19,444 nt of DNA from VMDJ01 sp965659945 (GCA_965659945.1 CBFHYJ010000029.1:1-19444), one strand, 5' to 3'. Shown: positions 8,021 through 14,949, numbered from the stretch's first letter. Numbers and translations: made by a program. The notes: a model not told the origin generated them from the letters alone.

Positions 8021-8793
8021 GCGGCTTTTTCATATCGAAAATGGACTTGGGGTAAGTCGTATCCGAGCTCGCCCATGACAGAGGCATACGCTGCCTGAGC
8101 TAGCGCTTTACGATCTTGCGTCAATGGTTGGATATGCTCGGCAAACGACACGGTGACAAGCGTCTGTTCACGTCGCATTAAAATGATTAAGTTATCTAAA
8201 AGACTCTGGTCACCAATATAGGGTGCGCCCAAATCAATCTGCCCATTGGATTGCTGGTAGCGAATACCCACAGGAGCAATGGCAAGCTTATTATCGATAC
8301 TGACAGCGAAGAGACGGGCAAAAAATTGTCGAACGTTCGTGCCGTCGGTGGTTGTGCCTTCAGGGAACAAAGTTAGTAGATTGCCTTGCTTGATATAGTC
8401 TCGTATGGAGAGGCTAAGTGATGATGTTTCTCCACCACCACGTTTAATAAAGAGAGTGCCTGCGCGACGTGCTAGCCATCCAATCACGGGCCATTTTGCG
8501 ACATCATCTTTGGATAAGAAGCCTGTCTGCATGGTGGCGCCTAGTACCATGATATCTAACCAAGAGATATGGTTTGAGACAACTAAGCAAGGTGCTTCAG
8601 GAATGGTGCCTTTGGATGTGACCTTTACATTGAGGATGCGTAATAAACGTGCATACCACCAGCGAGTGATGCGTTTGTTTGTGTGCAATATACCATCGTC
8701 GTTTTTTGTTGAAACAAGAGGGGTTAGTAGAACACCTGCAAGGATGTGCAGAATGATCAATACGCCACGATAGATGAGACGAAGATTATTCAT
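8017..8793 (-). CDS. olsA: Lyso-ornithine lipid O-acyltransferase OlsA (PlsC family)
   Basis: A 258-residue membrane-associated acyltransferase. The PlsC catalytic motif NHISWLD gives H75-x4-D80, and the acceptor-binding motif is FPEGTTTDG (143-151). An N-terminal hydrophobic segment at about 8-27 suggests membrane anchoring. Alone it could be a 1-acylglycerol-3-phosphate acyltransferase. It follows olsB with a one-base overlap (TAATG), so I infer it acylates the hydroxyl of lyso-ornithine lipid, the second step of ornithine-lipid synthesis. No ribosome site is evident before the ATG, which fits translational coupling. Its stop overlaps the dmlA stop in convergent orientation. Confidence 0.85.
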   Translation of the reverse strand: MNNLRLIYRGVLIILHILAGVLLTPLVSTKNDDGILHTNKRITRWWYARLLRILNVKVTSKGTIPEAPCLVVSNHISWLDIMVLGATMQTGFLSKDDVAKWPVIGWLARRAGTLFIKRGGGETSSLSLSIRDYIKQGNLLTLFPEGTTTDGTNVRQFFARLFAVSIDNKLAIAPVGIRYQQSNGQIDLGAPYIGDQSLLDNLIILMRREQTLVTVSFAEHIQPLTQDRKALAQAAYASVMGELGYDLPQVHFRYEKAA

Positions 8794-9566
8794 TATGCGT
8801 TAGTGACACGATCTAAGAAGTGGCGTGTATATGCGCTATCCATTTCATCAACCTTCACCAAGACGAAAAGATCAGCGCAATTAAAGTCAGCGTCGTAATA
8901 GGCTTCACCACAAATGCGCGCACCTAAGCGAAGATAAGCTTTTAAAAGAGGGGGCAAGGGTGCAGATAAAACATCTTCAGCGCCTGCAGGTATGGCGGGT
9001 AGCTCTACCTTTGGAGTAACACGCCACTGATCATCGGAAAATGCATGTTGGCGAACACGCTTCATGATCGCTTGCGCTTGCATACCACCATCTTCCATCG
9101 CAATAGAGGCGCAGCCAAACAGATAATCAATTTTGAATTGCGTAATAAAGTCTGCAAGACCTGACCATAAAACAGCAATGGCAGCTCCTGCACGATAATT
9201 GGGGTCTACACATGTGCGGCCAATTTCAACAACACGTCCGGGCAGATCATGCAGCTGAGACATTTCAAATTCACTCTCAGAGTAGTAGCCGCCTGCTTTT
9301 GCTGCTTGTTTATTAGTCAGTAATCGTGTGGAAGCAATGATGGCCCCCGTTTTGCTATCTTTAACTAACAAGTGTTGGCAGTAAGGGTCGAAGTGGTCCT
9401 GGTCTAGATTACCTTCGCCTTTAAGTTGAGCGCCCATTTCACCAGCAAAGACTCGATAACGAAGTTTTTGAGATGCACGAATATCAGCTAGCGTGCTCGC
9501 TAGCTCAAAATGCATGCGTTTTGGTTTTTCTTCCTGAAGGTGGGCTGGGTTAAGCAATGCGCTCAT
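8793..9566 (-). CDS. olsB: L-ornithine N-alpha-acyltransferase OlsB (GNAT-like)
   Basis: A 257-residue acyl-ACP-dependent N-acyltransferase of the autoinducer-synthase/GNAT-like fold. OlsB transfers a 3-hydroxyacyl group to ornithine, making lyso-ornithine lipid. LRYRVFAGE (35-43) and the block VVEIGRTCVDPNYR (112-125) are characteristic, followed by the LFGCASI strand (149-155) of the core. I chose the ATG at 9566 over an in-frame GTG at 9575 because a weak GAG-containing site precedes it and the GTG has none; the difference is three residues. It is the first gene of an olsB-olsA unit downstream of an array resembling PhoB sites. Family confidence is high; ornithine as substrate is inferred from the family and the olsA partner. 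Confidence 0.87.
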   Translation of the reverse strand: MSALLNPAHLQEEKPKRMHFELASTLADIRASQKLRYRVFAGEMGAQLKGEGNLDQDHFDPYCQHLLVKDSKTGAIIASTRLLTNKQAAKAGGYYSESEFEMSQLHDLPGRVVEIGRTCVDPNYRAGAAIAVLWSGLADFITQFKIDYLFGCASIAMEDGGMQAQAIMKRVRQHAFSDDQWRVTPKVELPAIPAGAEDVLSAPLPPLLKAYLRLGARICGEAYYDADFNCADLFVLVKVDEMDSAYTRHFLDRVTNA

Positions 9567-9599
9567 AGCTGTCACTCATTCGATTGTTACGATTGAGTC

Positions 9600-9605
9600 A
9601 TATTA
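9600..9605 (-). promoter_or_regulatory. Candidate -10 element of the olsB promoter
   Basis: TAATAT on the minus strand, a good sigma-70 -10 match. It lies exactly 11 nt after the CTGTCA half-site at 9622-9617 and 34 bp upstream of the chosen olsB ATG. The spacing equals that remembered for the E. coli phoA promoter, where the Pho box replaces the -35. Confidence 0.55.
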
Positions 9606-9615
9606 GGCAGTGAAT

Positions 9616-9655
9616 ATGACAGGGCATTGTCACTTTGGTGACAGTTTTATGACTT
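9616..9655 (-). promoter_or_regulatory. Pho-box array upstream of olsB
   Basis: On the minus strand, AAGTCATAAAACTGTCAC (9655-9638) matches the PhoB consensus CTGTCATAAAACTGTCAT at 15 consecutive positions. Repeat units start every 11 nt: GTCAT at 9653, GTCAC at 9642, a weaker GACAA at 9631, and GTCAT (within CTGTCAT) at 9620. Helical phasing of 11 nt is the signature of PhoB binding. Most of the array lies inside the last codons of the upstream HAD gene. Binding by PhoB is inferred; no phoB gene is in the window. Confidence 0.72.
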
Positions 9656-10334
9656 TAGTGATACCAAGCGTGTGATTAACTCTCTGGCGTAGTGCAGATG
9701 GGGATTCAGAGATGATTTCAGAAGGGACCCCGATCTTTTGAGTGAGGCGTTCATAATCTTCAAAACCATATGACACCATGAACGGGTGAATGCCCGTTTC
9801 TATGCAGGCTAAAAAATCTTTCTTTTCGTCGCCGCAGGCATAAGACAAAGCTGGGTTAATTGAGTATTTCTCACGAACAAGCCGAAATGCAGCTGTCTTG
9901 CTTTTCTTCAAAGGTAGGTGAAGTAGAAAGTCAAATTGACTGGCATCGGCGCCATGCCGCTCAAGAAGTAACTTTATAGTTTCCGTTGCATCTCTTGTAA
10001 CGTTACGGGTGATCATGCCAACACGAAGACCCTCAAGGCTCGTAAGCTGATTAATCCAATCTGCCATGCCCTCATAGAGTTTAGCCTCATGACGGTAGAC
10101 CTCAGTGAGCGTGTCAATAAGTCGCTCTCGTTTTGACTTGCTGACCTGGTTTGCAAGATTCGCTGGAAACTCTTTCAATCCGCCAATGTATTTAAAAAGA
10201 TGGCGTCTTTTTTGAAATCTTTCCAAATCGCCTAAATTAAGTTTATTAGCCTGAAAAGCAGTCTCCATAGCACTGAATGCATCGATGGTTGTGCCGTCGG
10301 CATCGAGAATTAGAAGTTTGTCTTGGCAATACAT
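9630..10334 (-). CDS. HAD-superfamily hydrolase, function unknown
   Basis: A 234-residue cytosolic HAD hydrolase. Motif I is DADGT (D11 nucleophile, D13), motif II is the threonine in MITRN (T109), motif III is one of the lysines in PLKKSK (143-146), and motif IV is GDEKKD (168-173). A helical cap domain occupies about residues 18-95. All catalytic residues are present, so it should be an active phosphohydrolase. It looks like the phosphoglycolate-phosphatase branch, but I cannot name the substrate. It is divergent from the glycosyltransferase operon and preceded by a Pho-box-like site, so a role in phosphate recovery or in dephosphorylating a lipid or sugar intermediate is plausible but unproven. 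AGAGA lies nine bases before the ATG. Confidence 0.83.
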   Translation of the reverse strand: MYCQDKLLILDADGTTIDAFSAMETAFQANKLNLGDLERFQKRRHLFKYIGGLKEFPANLANQVSKSKRERLIDTLTEVYRHEAKLYEGMADWINQLTSLEGLRVGMITRNVTRDATETIKLLLERHGADASQFDFLLHLPLKKSKTAAFRLVREKYSINPALSYACGDEKKDFLACIETGIHPFMVSYGFEDYERLTQKIGVPSEIISESPSALRQRVNHTLGITKVIKLSPK

Positions 10335-10370
10335 AAGCGTCTCTTGAAAACGCTAACCTAGCTTTTTTAT

Positions 10371-10388
10371 ATGACAAAAAGATGACCA
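10371..10388 (-). promoter_or_regulatory. Candidate Pho box for the HAD gene
   Basis: On the minus strand TGGTCATCTTTTTGTCAT contains two GTCAT units 11 nt apart (starting at 10386 and 10375). The spacer is T-rich rather than A-rich. A weak -10-like TAGGTT would sit at 10360-10355, 11 nt after the TTGTCA half-site. The score is lower than for the olsB and plcP boxes. Confidence 0.5.
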
Positions 10389-10391
10389 GTT

Positions 10392-10425
10392 AAGTTACAA
10401 ACTTGTCACATTATTGCCATATAAA
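10392..10425 (+). promoter_or_regulatory. Candidate Pho box and -10 for the glycosyltransferase operon
   Basis: GTTAC at 10394, GTCAC at 10405 and GCCAT at 10416 form three units with an 11-nt period. TTGTCA (10403-10408) is followed after exactly 11 nt by TATAAA (10420-10425), a good -10. The element lies 33 bp upstream of the chosen ATG and only 3 bp from the oppositely oriented box of the HAD gene, so one protein array could drive both directions. Confidence 0.58.
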
Positions 10426-10458
10426 CTCGATAAGTTTTCTGCTTTCAAGGAGTGGCTT

Positions 10459-11631
10459 ATGCGTATATTGATGGTTTCAGATGTTTTTTTCCCACGGATC
10501 AATGGTGTTTCAACATCTATTCAAACTTTTGTTGATGCATTTTTATCAATGGGTCACGAGGTAACCTTGATTGCGCCTGACTACCCTGAGGTAGATAAAG
10601 AGCCTTTCGACATTATTCGTATTCCATCACGTCAGCTGCCTTTTGATCCTGAAGATCGACTGATGTCATTAAGAAAGATTAAAAAGCTTGTTCCTGGCTT
10701 GCGACAACAGGAATTCGATATCGTCCATATACACACTCCATTTGTTGCTCATTATGCGGGCATTTATTTGGGTAAAGCATTGGGCTTAAAGGTGGTGACA
10801 AGCTACCACACTTTTTTTGAGGCCTATTTTGAAAAGTATTTGCCTCGCTTGCCTAAGGGTTTGCTGCGTGCGATCGCACGTAAATTCTCAAAGAGTCAAT
10901 GTAATGCTGTAGATGGTGTGATTTCTCCATCGCGCCAGATGAGCGACAAACTGCGTGAGTATGGCGTGGTACAACGCATAGATATCGTTCCGACTGGACT
11001 GCCATCAATTTGTTTTGAAAGGCGAGATACAACAGGCTTTAGATCGCGTTACAAGATTCCCGATAGTGCATTTCTATTGCTTTATGTTGGGCGTGTTGCG
11101 TTTGAAAAAAATATAGGTTTTCTGATTGAGATGTTTGAGCAAGTGGTTGCTGCAGCACCGCATGCACATTTCTTAGTAACAGGAGAAGGTCCTGCTCTCA
11201 AATCGTTAAAGAAGCAGGCCGGTGAAGCTGTGTGTTCTCAACATATTCATTTCGCCGGTTATCTAGATCGTTCTACGCAACTACTTTCATGTTACCAAGC
11301 GAGTGATTGTTTCGTGTTTGCCTCGGAAACTGAAACACAAGGTTTGGTTTTGCTTGAAGCAATGGCATCCAGTATTCCTGTTGTGTCAGTCGCTAGCATG
11401 GGTTCTAAGGATGTTTTAGTTGAAGGTGAGGGTTGTCATATAGCCGAGCTAGATCATGAAGCTTTTGCATCAAAGGTCATTCAGCTAGCCAATCATCCTG
11501 AAAAAGTAAGATCTTTGTCTGAAAAGGGTCGGGCTTATGCCGAGTCTTGGAGTGCTATAGCGAAGGCTAACGAAATGCTAACGTTTTATCAAAACATCAT
11601 TAATGTTGATGTTGAAGGTGAGTTGGCATGA
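10459..11631 (+). CDS. GT4-family glycosyltransferase, probable lipid glycosyltransferase
   Basis: A 390-residue GT-B fold retaining glycosyltransferase. The N-terminal acceptor domain opens with MRILMVSDVFFPRINGVSTS and the donor domain has GRVAFEKN (211-218) and the E-x7-E motif E292...E300 (ETQGLVLLE). The opening FFPRINGVST is typical of diacylglycerol and related lipid glucosyltransferases of family GT4. Membrane association would be peripheral, as no transmembrane segment is visible. AAGGAG at 10447-10452 fixes the ATG at 10459; an earlier TTG at 10414 would overlap the promoter elements. It overlaps the next glycosyltransferase by ATGA. The likely role is adding a sugar to diacylglycerol or to the product of its partner; donor and acceptor are inferred. 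Confidence 0.85.
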   Translation: MRILMVSDVFFPRINGVSTSIQTFVDAFLSMGHEVTLIAPDYPEVDKEPFDIIRIPSRQLPFDPEDRLMSLRKIKKLVPGLRQQEFDIVHIHTPFVAHYAGIYLGKALGLKVVTSYHTFFEAYFEKYLPRLPKGLLRAIARKFSKSQCNAVDGVISPSRQMSDKLREYGVVQRIDIVPTGLPSICFERRDTTGFRSRYKIPDSAFLLLYVGRVAFEKNIGFLIEMFEQVVAAAPHAHFLVTGEGPALKSLKKQAGEAVCSQHIHFAGYLDRSTQLLSCYQASDCFVFASETETQGLVLLEAMASSIPVVSVASMGSKDVLVEGEGCHIAELDHEAFASKVIQLANHPEKVRSLSEKGRAYAESWSAIAKANEMLTFYQNIINVDVEGELA

Positions 11632-12680
11632 GATTACTGCTTGCTACAGATGCATGGTTTCCTCAAATTAATGGTGTCGTAACGACTTTGAGTACCATGG
11701 TTAAAAAGCTTGAGGCGATGGGGCATGTGGTTGAGGTGGTTTCTCATCAGGGTTATCCCACTATTGCGCTCCCGTCCTATGAAGAGATTCGTATTGCTTA
11801 TCGGTTGCCGGGTATTGAGAAGCGCATTGATGATTTTTCACCCGATGCCATTCACATCGCTACGGAAGGGCCAATTGGCTATAAAGTCAAAGCCTACTGT
11901 AATAAAAAAGGCTATAAATTCACGACATCCTTTCATACGCGATTTCCTGAGTATATTCGTGAGCGTTTTCCTATATCGCTCAACTGGACATACCCCATTG
12001 TGCGAAAGTTTCATACCCAAGCTGTAAAGACGTTAGTCCCTACAAAAACAATTTGCGAACAACTGGTTGAGCGTGGTTTTGAGGGATTAGAAGTCTGGGG
12101 TAGGGGTGTGGATACCTCTTTATTTAACCCACTGCATCGAGGTCGGCTTAAATTTGAGGGACCTGTGTACGTTAATGTGGGTCGAGTAGCGCCTGAGAAG
12201 AACTTAACTGCCTTTTTGGATCTGGATCTCCCGGGTACAAAAGTGGTTGTAGGCGATGGTCCATTACTTGATGAATACAAGCGTCGTTATCCTTATGTAC
12301 TTTTTCCTGGTGTTAAAAAGGGCATTGAATTGGCCGAATATTTCGCTGCAGCTGATGTGTTTGTATTTCCATCTCTCACAGATACATTCGGTTTAGTAAT
12401 GCTAGAGGCGAACGCGTGTGGTGTACCTGTCGCAGCATTTCCAGTACCGGGACCATTGGATGTTATAGAGAAGGGGGTCAATGGTTGCATGCATGAGAAT
12501 TTATCAACGGCTATTGCATCTGCCATCATGTTAGATAGAGATGTATGTCGAAATCATGCGTTAACCAAAACTTGGGATAGAATAGCGATTCAATTTTTAC
12601 GGGCATTAAGTCCGGTCTTACAAGAACGCGCAAGAACCATAAAGGAAGCACAATGGGCAAGCCAGGCAACACCGGTTTAA
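11628..12680 (+). CDS. agt: Agt-like diacylglycerol glycosyltransferase (GT4)
   Basis: A 350-residue GT4 enzyme closely resembling the Agt proteins that make glucosyl- and glucuronosyl-diacylglycerol in phosphate-starved rhizobia and marine bacteria. Recognisable blocks are the N-terminal TDAWFPQINGVVTT (7-20), IATEGPIG (77-84), TSFHTRFPEYIR (100-111), WGRGVDTSLF (157-166), GRVAPEKN (185-192), and the donor motif TDTFGLVMLE (251-260), where D252 stands for the usual first glutamate of E-x7-E. The ATG overlaps the upstream stop (ATGA), and its last 28 bases overlap dgkA. Neighbouring plcP, the usual source of its diacylglycerol substrate, supports the call. The symbol is by similarity; the sugar donor is unknown. 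Confidence 0.8.
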   Translation: MRLLLATDAWFPQINGVVTTLSTMVKKLEAMGHVVEVVSHQGYPTIALPSYEEIRIAYRLPGIEKRIDDFSPDAIHIATEGPIGYKVKAYCNKKGYKFTTSFHTRFPEYIRERFPISLNWTYPIVRKFHTQAVKTLVPTKTICEQLVERGFEGLEVWGRGVDTSLFNPLHRGRLKFEGPVYVNVGRVAPEKNLTAFLDLDLPGTKVVVGDGPLLDEYKRRYPYVLFPGVKKGIELAEYFAAADVFVFPSLTDTFGLVMLEANACGVPVAAFPVPGPLDVIEKGVNGCMHENLSTAIASAIMLDRDVCRNHALTKTWDRIAIQFLRALSPVLQERARTIKEAQWASQATPV

Positions 12681-13036
12681 CACGTATTATCAAAGCGGGG
12701 GGCTATTCTTTTCTTGGTCTCAAAGCTGCTTGGAAATACGAATCTGCTTTCCGCCAAGAGGTTTTGCTAGCAGCAGCGATGATTCCTGGGGCTGTTTGGC
12801 TGGGTCGCACTGCCGACGAAATTGGCCTTTTGATTGGAACGGTTATGTTGGTCGTTATTGTCGAATTGCTCAATTCGGCGGTAGAAGCAGTGGTTGACCG
12901 AATCGGTGATGAGCCACATAAGTTATCTGGGCGTGCGAAAGATATGGGATCAGCAGCGGTTTTCATCAGTTTGTTGTTGGTGTTAGTGATATGGGGCGCT
13001 ATCGCTCTAGATAGGTTTGCTCCCGGTCTGATCTGA
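12653..13036 (+). CDS. dgkA: Diacylglycerol kinase DgkA
   Basis: A 127-residue integral membrane kinase that phosphorylates diacylglycerol to phosphatidate with ATP. The family block ELLNSAVEAVVDRIGDEPHK at 71-90 contains the catalytic glutamate E78 (E76 in E. coli), and E30 in YESAFRQE matches the metal-binding E28. Three hydrophobic helices lie at about 37-50, 57-79 and 100-121. AAAGGAAG at 12641-12648 supports the ATG, which lies 28 bases inside the end of the agt-like gene. In this setting it may recycle diacylglycerol to phosphatidate, opposing or balancing the flow from PlcP to glycolipids. Confidence 0.95.
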   Translation: MGKPGNTGLTRIIKAGGYSFLGLKAAWKYESAFRQEVLLAAAMIPGAVWLGRTADEIGLLIGTVMLVVIVELLNSAVEAVVDRIGDEPHKLSGRAKDMGSAAVFISLLLVLVIWGAIALDRFAPGLI

Positions 13037-13046
13037 AATGACATTT

Positions 13047-13080
13047 CAGTCATTAGATTGTCATTAAACTGACGCAAAAT
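13047..13080 (+). promoter_or_regulatory. Pho-box array and -10 upstream of plcP
   Basis: CAGTCATTAGATTGTCAT (13047-13064) and the overlapping TTGTCATTAAACTGACGC (13058-13075) each match the 18-nt PhoB consensus at about 14 positions. Units start at 13049 (GTCAT), 13060 (GTCAT) and, weaker, 13071 (GACGC), an 11-nt period. TTGTCA (13058-13063) is followed after 11 nt by CAAAAT (13075-13080), a possible -10. This gives plcP and the downstream GAPDH gene their own promoter inside the longer gene series. Confidence 0.7.
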
Positions 13081-13107
13081 CTTGGTGTCTGTTAATGAGT
13101 AAGGCCC

Positions 13108-13941
13108 ATGAAAGTCAAAAAACATCGTGCAATATGGATCTCTGATGTCCATCTCGGTACCCGCGGCTGTAAAGCAGACTTTCTTCTCGAATTCCTTAAG
13201 CACAATGAAGCTGAGTATGTGTACTTACTTGGCGACATCATTGATGGCTGGCGTTTGAAAAAAGGGTGGCATTGGCCTCAAAAACATAATGATGTAGTAC
13301 AAAAGTTACTTCGAAAAGCACGCAAGGGATCCCATGTTGTGTACGTGCCGGGTAATCATGATGAATTTGCACGTGACTTCTTGGATATGCAATTTGGTGG
13401 CATTGAAGTCAAAGAAGAGGCAGAACATATCACAGCGGATGGGCGTCGAATGTTGGTGCTGCATGGTGATAAGTATGATGGTGTGATGAAGTATGCCAAA
13501 TGGTTGGCTCACTTGGGTGACTGGGCATACGAAACTCTTTTAGTCATTAATCATTACTTCAATATTGTGCGACGAAAACTTGGCTATGATTACTGGTCTT
13601 TGTCTGCCTACTTAAAACATAAAGTAAAAAATGCGGTCAGTTTCATTTCTGATTTCGAGGAGCTCGTTGCGGGCGCTGCAAAAAAAGACAATATGGATAT
13701 TGTTGTGTGTGGCCACATCCATAAGGCTGAGTTACGTTATGTGGATCAAGTTCTTTATTGCAACACCGGCGATTGGGTCGAAAGCTGCACCGCTATGGTC
13801 GAAAGTTCTGATGGACAGTTGTCGATTGTTCATTGGTCAGATAAACAGGAAACTCTTCTTTCTGAGAGTTCATTAGTGAAGGGCGATGCACATGTGGCTG
13901 AATCTGAAAATCAGTCTGTGCTTCAACCAATTGAGGGTTAG
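13108..13941 (+). CDS. plcP: PlcP-type phospholipase C (calcineurin-like metallophosphoesterase)
   Basis: A 277-residue metallophosphoesterase related to UDP-2,3-diacylglucosamine hydrolase. Metal-binding motifs are complete: D13-x-H15 in SDVHLG, GD at 42-43, GNHDE at 82-86, HGD at 119-121, and GHIH at 202-205. The YDYWSLSAYLK segment and the overall pattern match the PlcP branch, which in Sinorhizobium and marine bacteria cleaves phospholipid headgroups during phosphate starvation to yield diacylglycerol. Its neighbours (Agt-like glycosyltransferase, dgkA, olsBA, ppk) and the Pho-box array argue for this role rather than LpxH. AAGG at 13101-13104 precedes the ATG. The last 30 residues are probably disordered. 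No signal peptide is visible, so it acts on the cytoplasmic face. Confidence 0.86.
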   Translation: MKVKKHRAIWISDVHLGTRGCKADFLLEFLKHNEAEYVYLLGDIIDGWRLKKGWHWPQKHNDVVQKLLRKARKGSHVVYVPGNHDEFARDFLDMQFGGIEVKEEAEHITADGRRMLVLHGDKYDGVMKYAKWLAHLGDWAYETLLVINHYFNIVRRKLGYDYWSLSAYLKHKVKNAVSFISDFEELVAGAAKKDNMDIVVCGHIHKAELRYVDQVLYCNTGDWVESCTAMVESSDGQLSIVHWSDKQETLLSESSLVKGDAHVAESENQSVLQPIEG

Positions 13942-13944
13942 ATT

Positions 13945-14949
13945 ATGACGGTTCGTGTGGGTATTAACGGATTTGGACGTATGGGACGATTAGGTCTTCG
14001 TGCGGGTTGGGGTGATCAGTCGTATCAGGTGGTACGAGTTAATGAGATCTCAACCGATGCCACAGGTTCTGCACATTTGCTTAAATTTGATTCAGTGCAT
14101 GGTACTTGGGATATGCCAGTGACCGCATCGGGCAGTACGATAGATGTCGATGGTGCGCAAATAACACATACCTCGAATAAAGAGATCCATGAGACCGATT
14201 GGTCCGATTGCGACATCGTGATTGAGGCAACGGGCAAACATCATAAAAAGCCAGAGACACTTCAAAACTATTTTGATCAAGGTGTTAAGAAGGTCATCGT
14301 TGCCGCACCGACAGAGGGTGCGCTGAATATCGTCTACGGTGTTAATCATCATCTTTATTCAGCTGATCAACATCAGTTAGTGACGGCAGCTTCTTGTACA
14401 ACGAACTGCTTAGCACCAGTGGTTAAAGTCATGCACGAAAAGGTGGGCATTAAACATGGCAGCATGACCACCATCCATAACATCACCAATACGCAGACCA
14501 TTATCGACAAGGGGCTTAAGGATCTTCGTCGTGCGCGATCATGTGGCACTTCCTTGATACCCACTACGACAGGCTCTGCGAAAGCGATCACTAAAATTTT
14601 CCCAGAGCTTGAAGGAAAGTTGAACGGCCATGCAGTGCGTGTACCTCTCACCAATGCCTCGCTGACAGACTTTGTGTTTGAAGCAGAGCGTGCAGTAACT
14701 GTTGACGAGTTAAATGCGTTGTTTAAACAAGCCGCCGAAGGTGAGTTGGCCGGTATCTTGGGGTACGAAGAGCGACCTTTGGTGTCGATTGATTATTTAA
14801 ATGATCCGAGATCATCGGTCGTTGATGCCTTGTCGACCATGGTTGTAAACGATACTCAAGTGAAGATTTATGCCTGGTATGACAATGAGTGGGGCTATGT
14901 TAATCGCATGATGAATATCATCAACATGGTAGCAACTTCATTAGCTTAA
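13945..14949 (+). CDS. Glyceraldehyde-3-phosphate dehydrogenase, ArsJ-associated type
   Basis: A 334-residue NAD(P)-dependent GAPDH. NAD fold GINGFGRMGR is at 6-15, catalytic C151 in AASCTTNC, and H178 in TTIHNITNT. Several features resemble, from memory, the GAPDHs encoded next to arsJ rather than housekeeping GapA: VNEIS after the nucleotide fold, HLLKFDSVHG, APTEGALNIVYGVN, IPTTTGSA, ILGYEERPLVSIDYLNDPRSS. Such enzymes can make 1-arseno-3-phosphoglycerate, which ArsJ exports. No arsJ lies within the window, so an arsenate role is a hypothesis. It starts 3 bp after the plcP stop with GAGGG at 13933-13937, so it should be co-transcribed with plcP. Its stop shares TTAA with the convergent ppx stop. 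Confidence 0.85.
   Translation: MTVRVGINGFGRMGRLGLRAGWGDQSYQVVRVNEISTDATGSAHLLKFDSVHGTWDMPVTASGSTIDVDGAQITHTSNKEIHETDWSDCDIVIEATGKHHKKPETLQNYFDQGVKKVIVAAPTEGALNIVYGVNHHLYSADQHQLVTAASCTTNCLAPVVKVMHEKVGIKHGSMTTIHNITNTQTIIDKGLKDLRRARSCGTSLIPTTTGSAKAITKIFPELEGKLNGHAVRVPLTNASLTDFVFEAERAVTVDELNALFKQAAEGELAGILGYEERPLVSIDYLNDPRSSVVDALSTMVVNDTQVKIYAWYDNEWGYVNRMMNIINMVATSLA

Noticed and set aside
9567..9575. GTG start three codons upstream for OlsB
   Set aside because: No purine-rich site precedes it; the ATG at 9566 is slightly better supported, though the choice is not certain.
10414..10458. Upstream TTG start for the first glycosyltransferase
   Set aside because: The extra 15 residues would be encoded by the -10 region and leader; AAGGAG before ATG 10459 and the family N-terminus MRILMVSD favour the later start.
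12703..13203. 166-codon open frame on the minus strand across dgkA and the start of plcP
   Set aside because: It lies antisense to two well-supported genes, its translation resembles no family, and it would cover the plcP promoter array.
13108..13941. Calling the metallophosphoesterase LpxH (lipid A synthesis)
   Set aside because: Its context, length and the YDYWSLSAYLK-type region fit the PlcP branch better; LpxH is not expected among lipid-remodelling genes.
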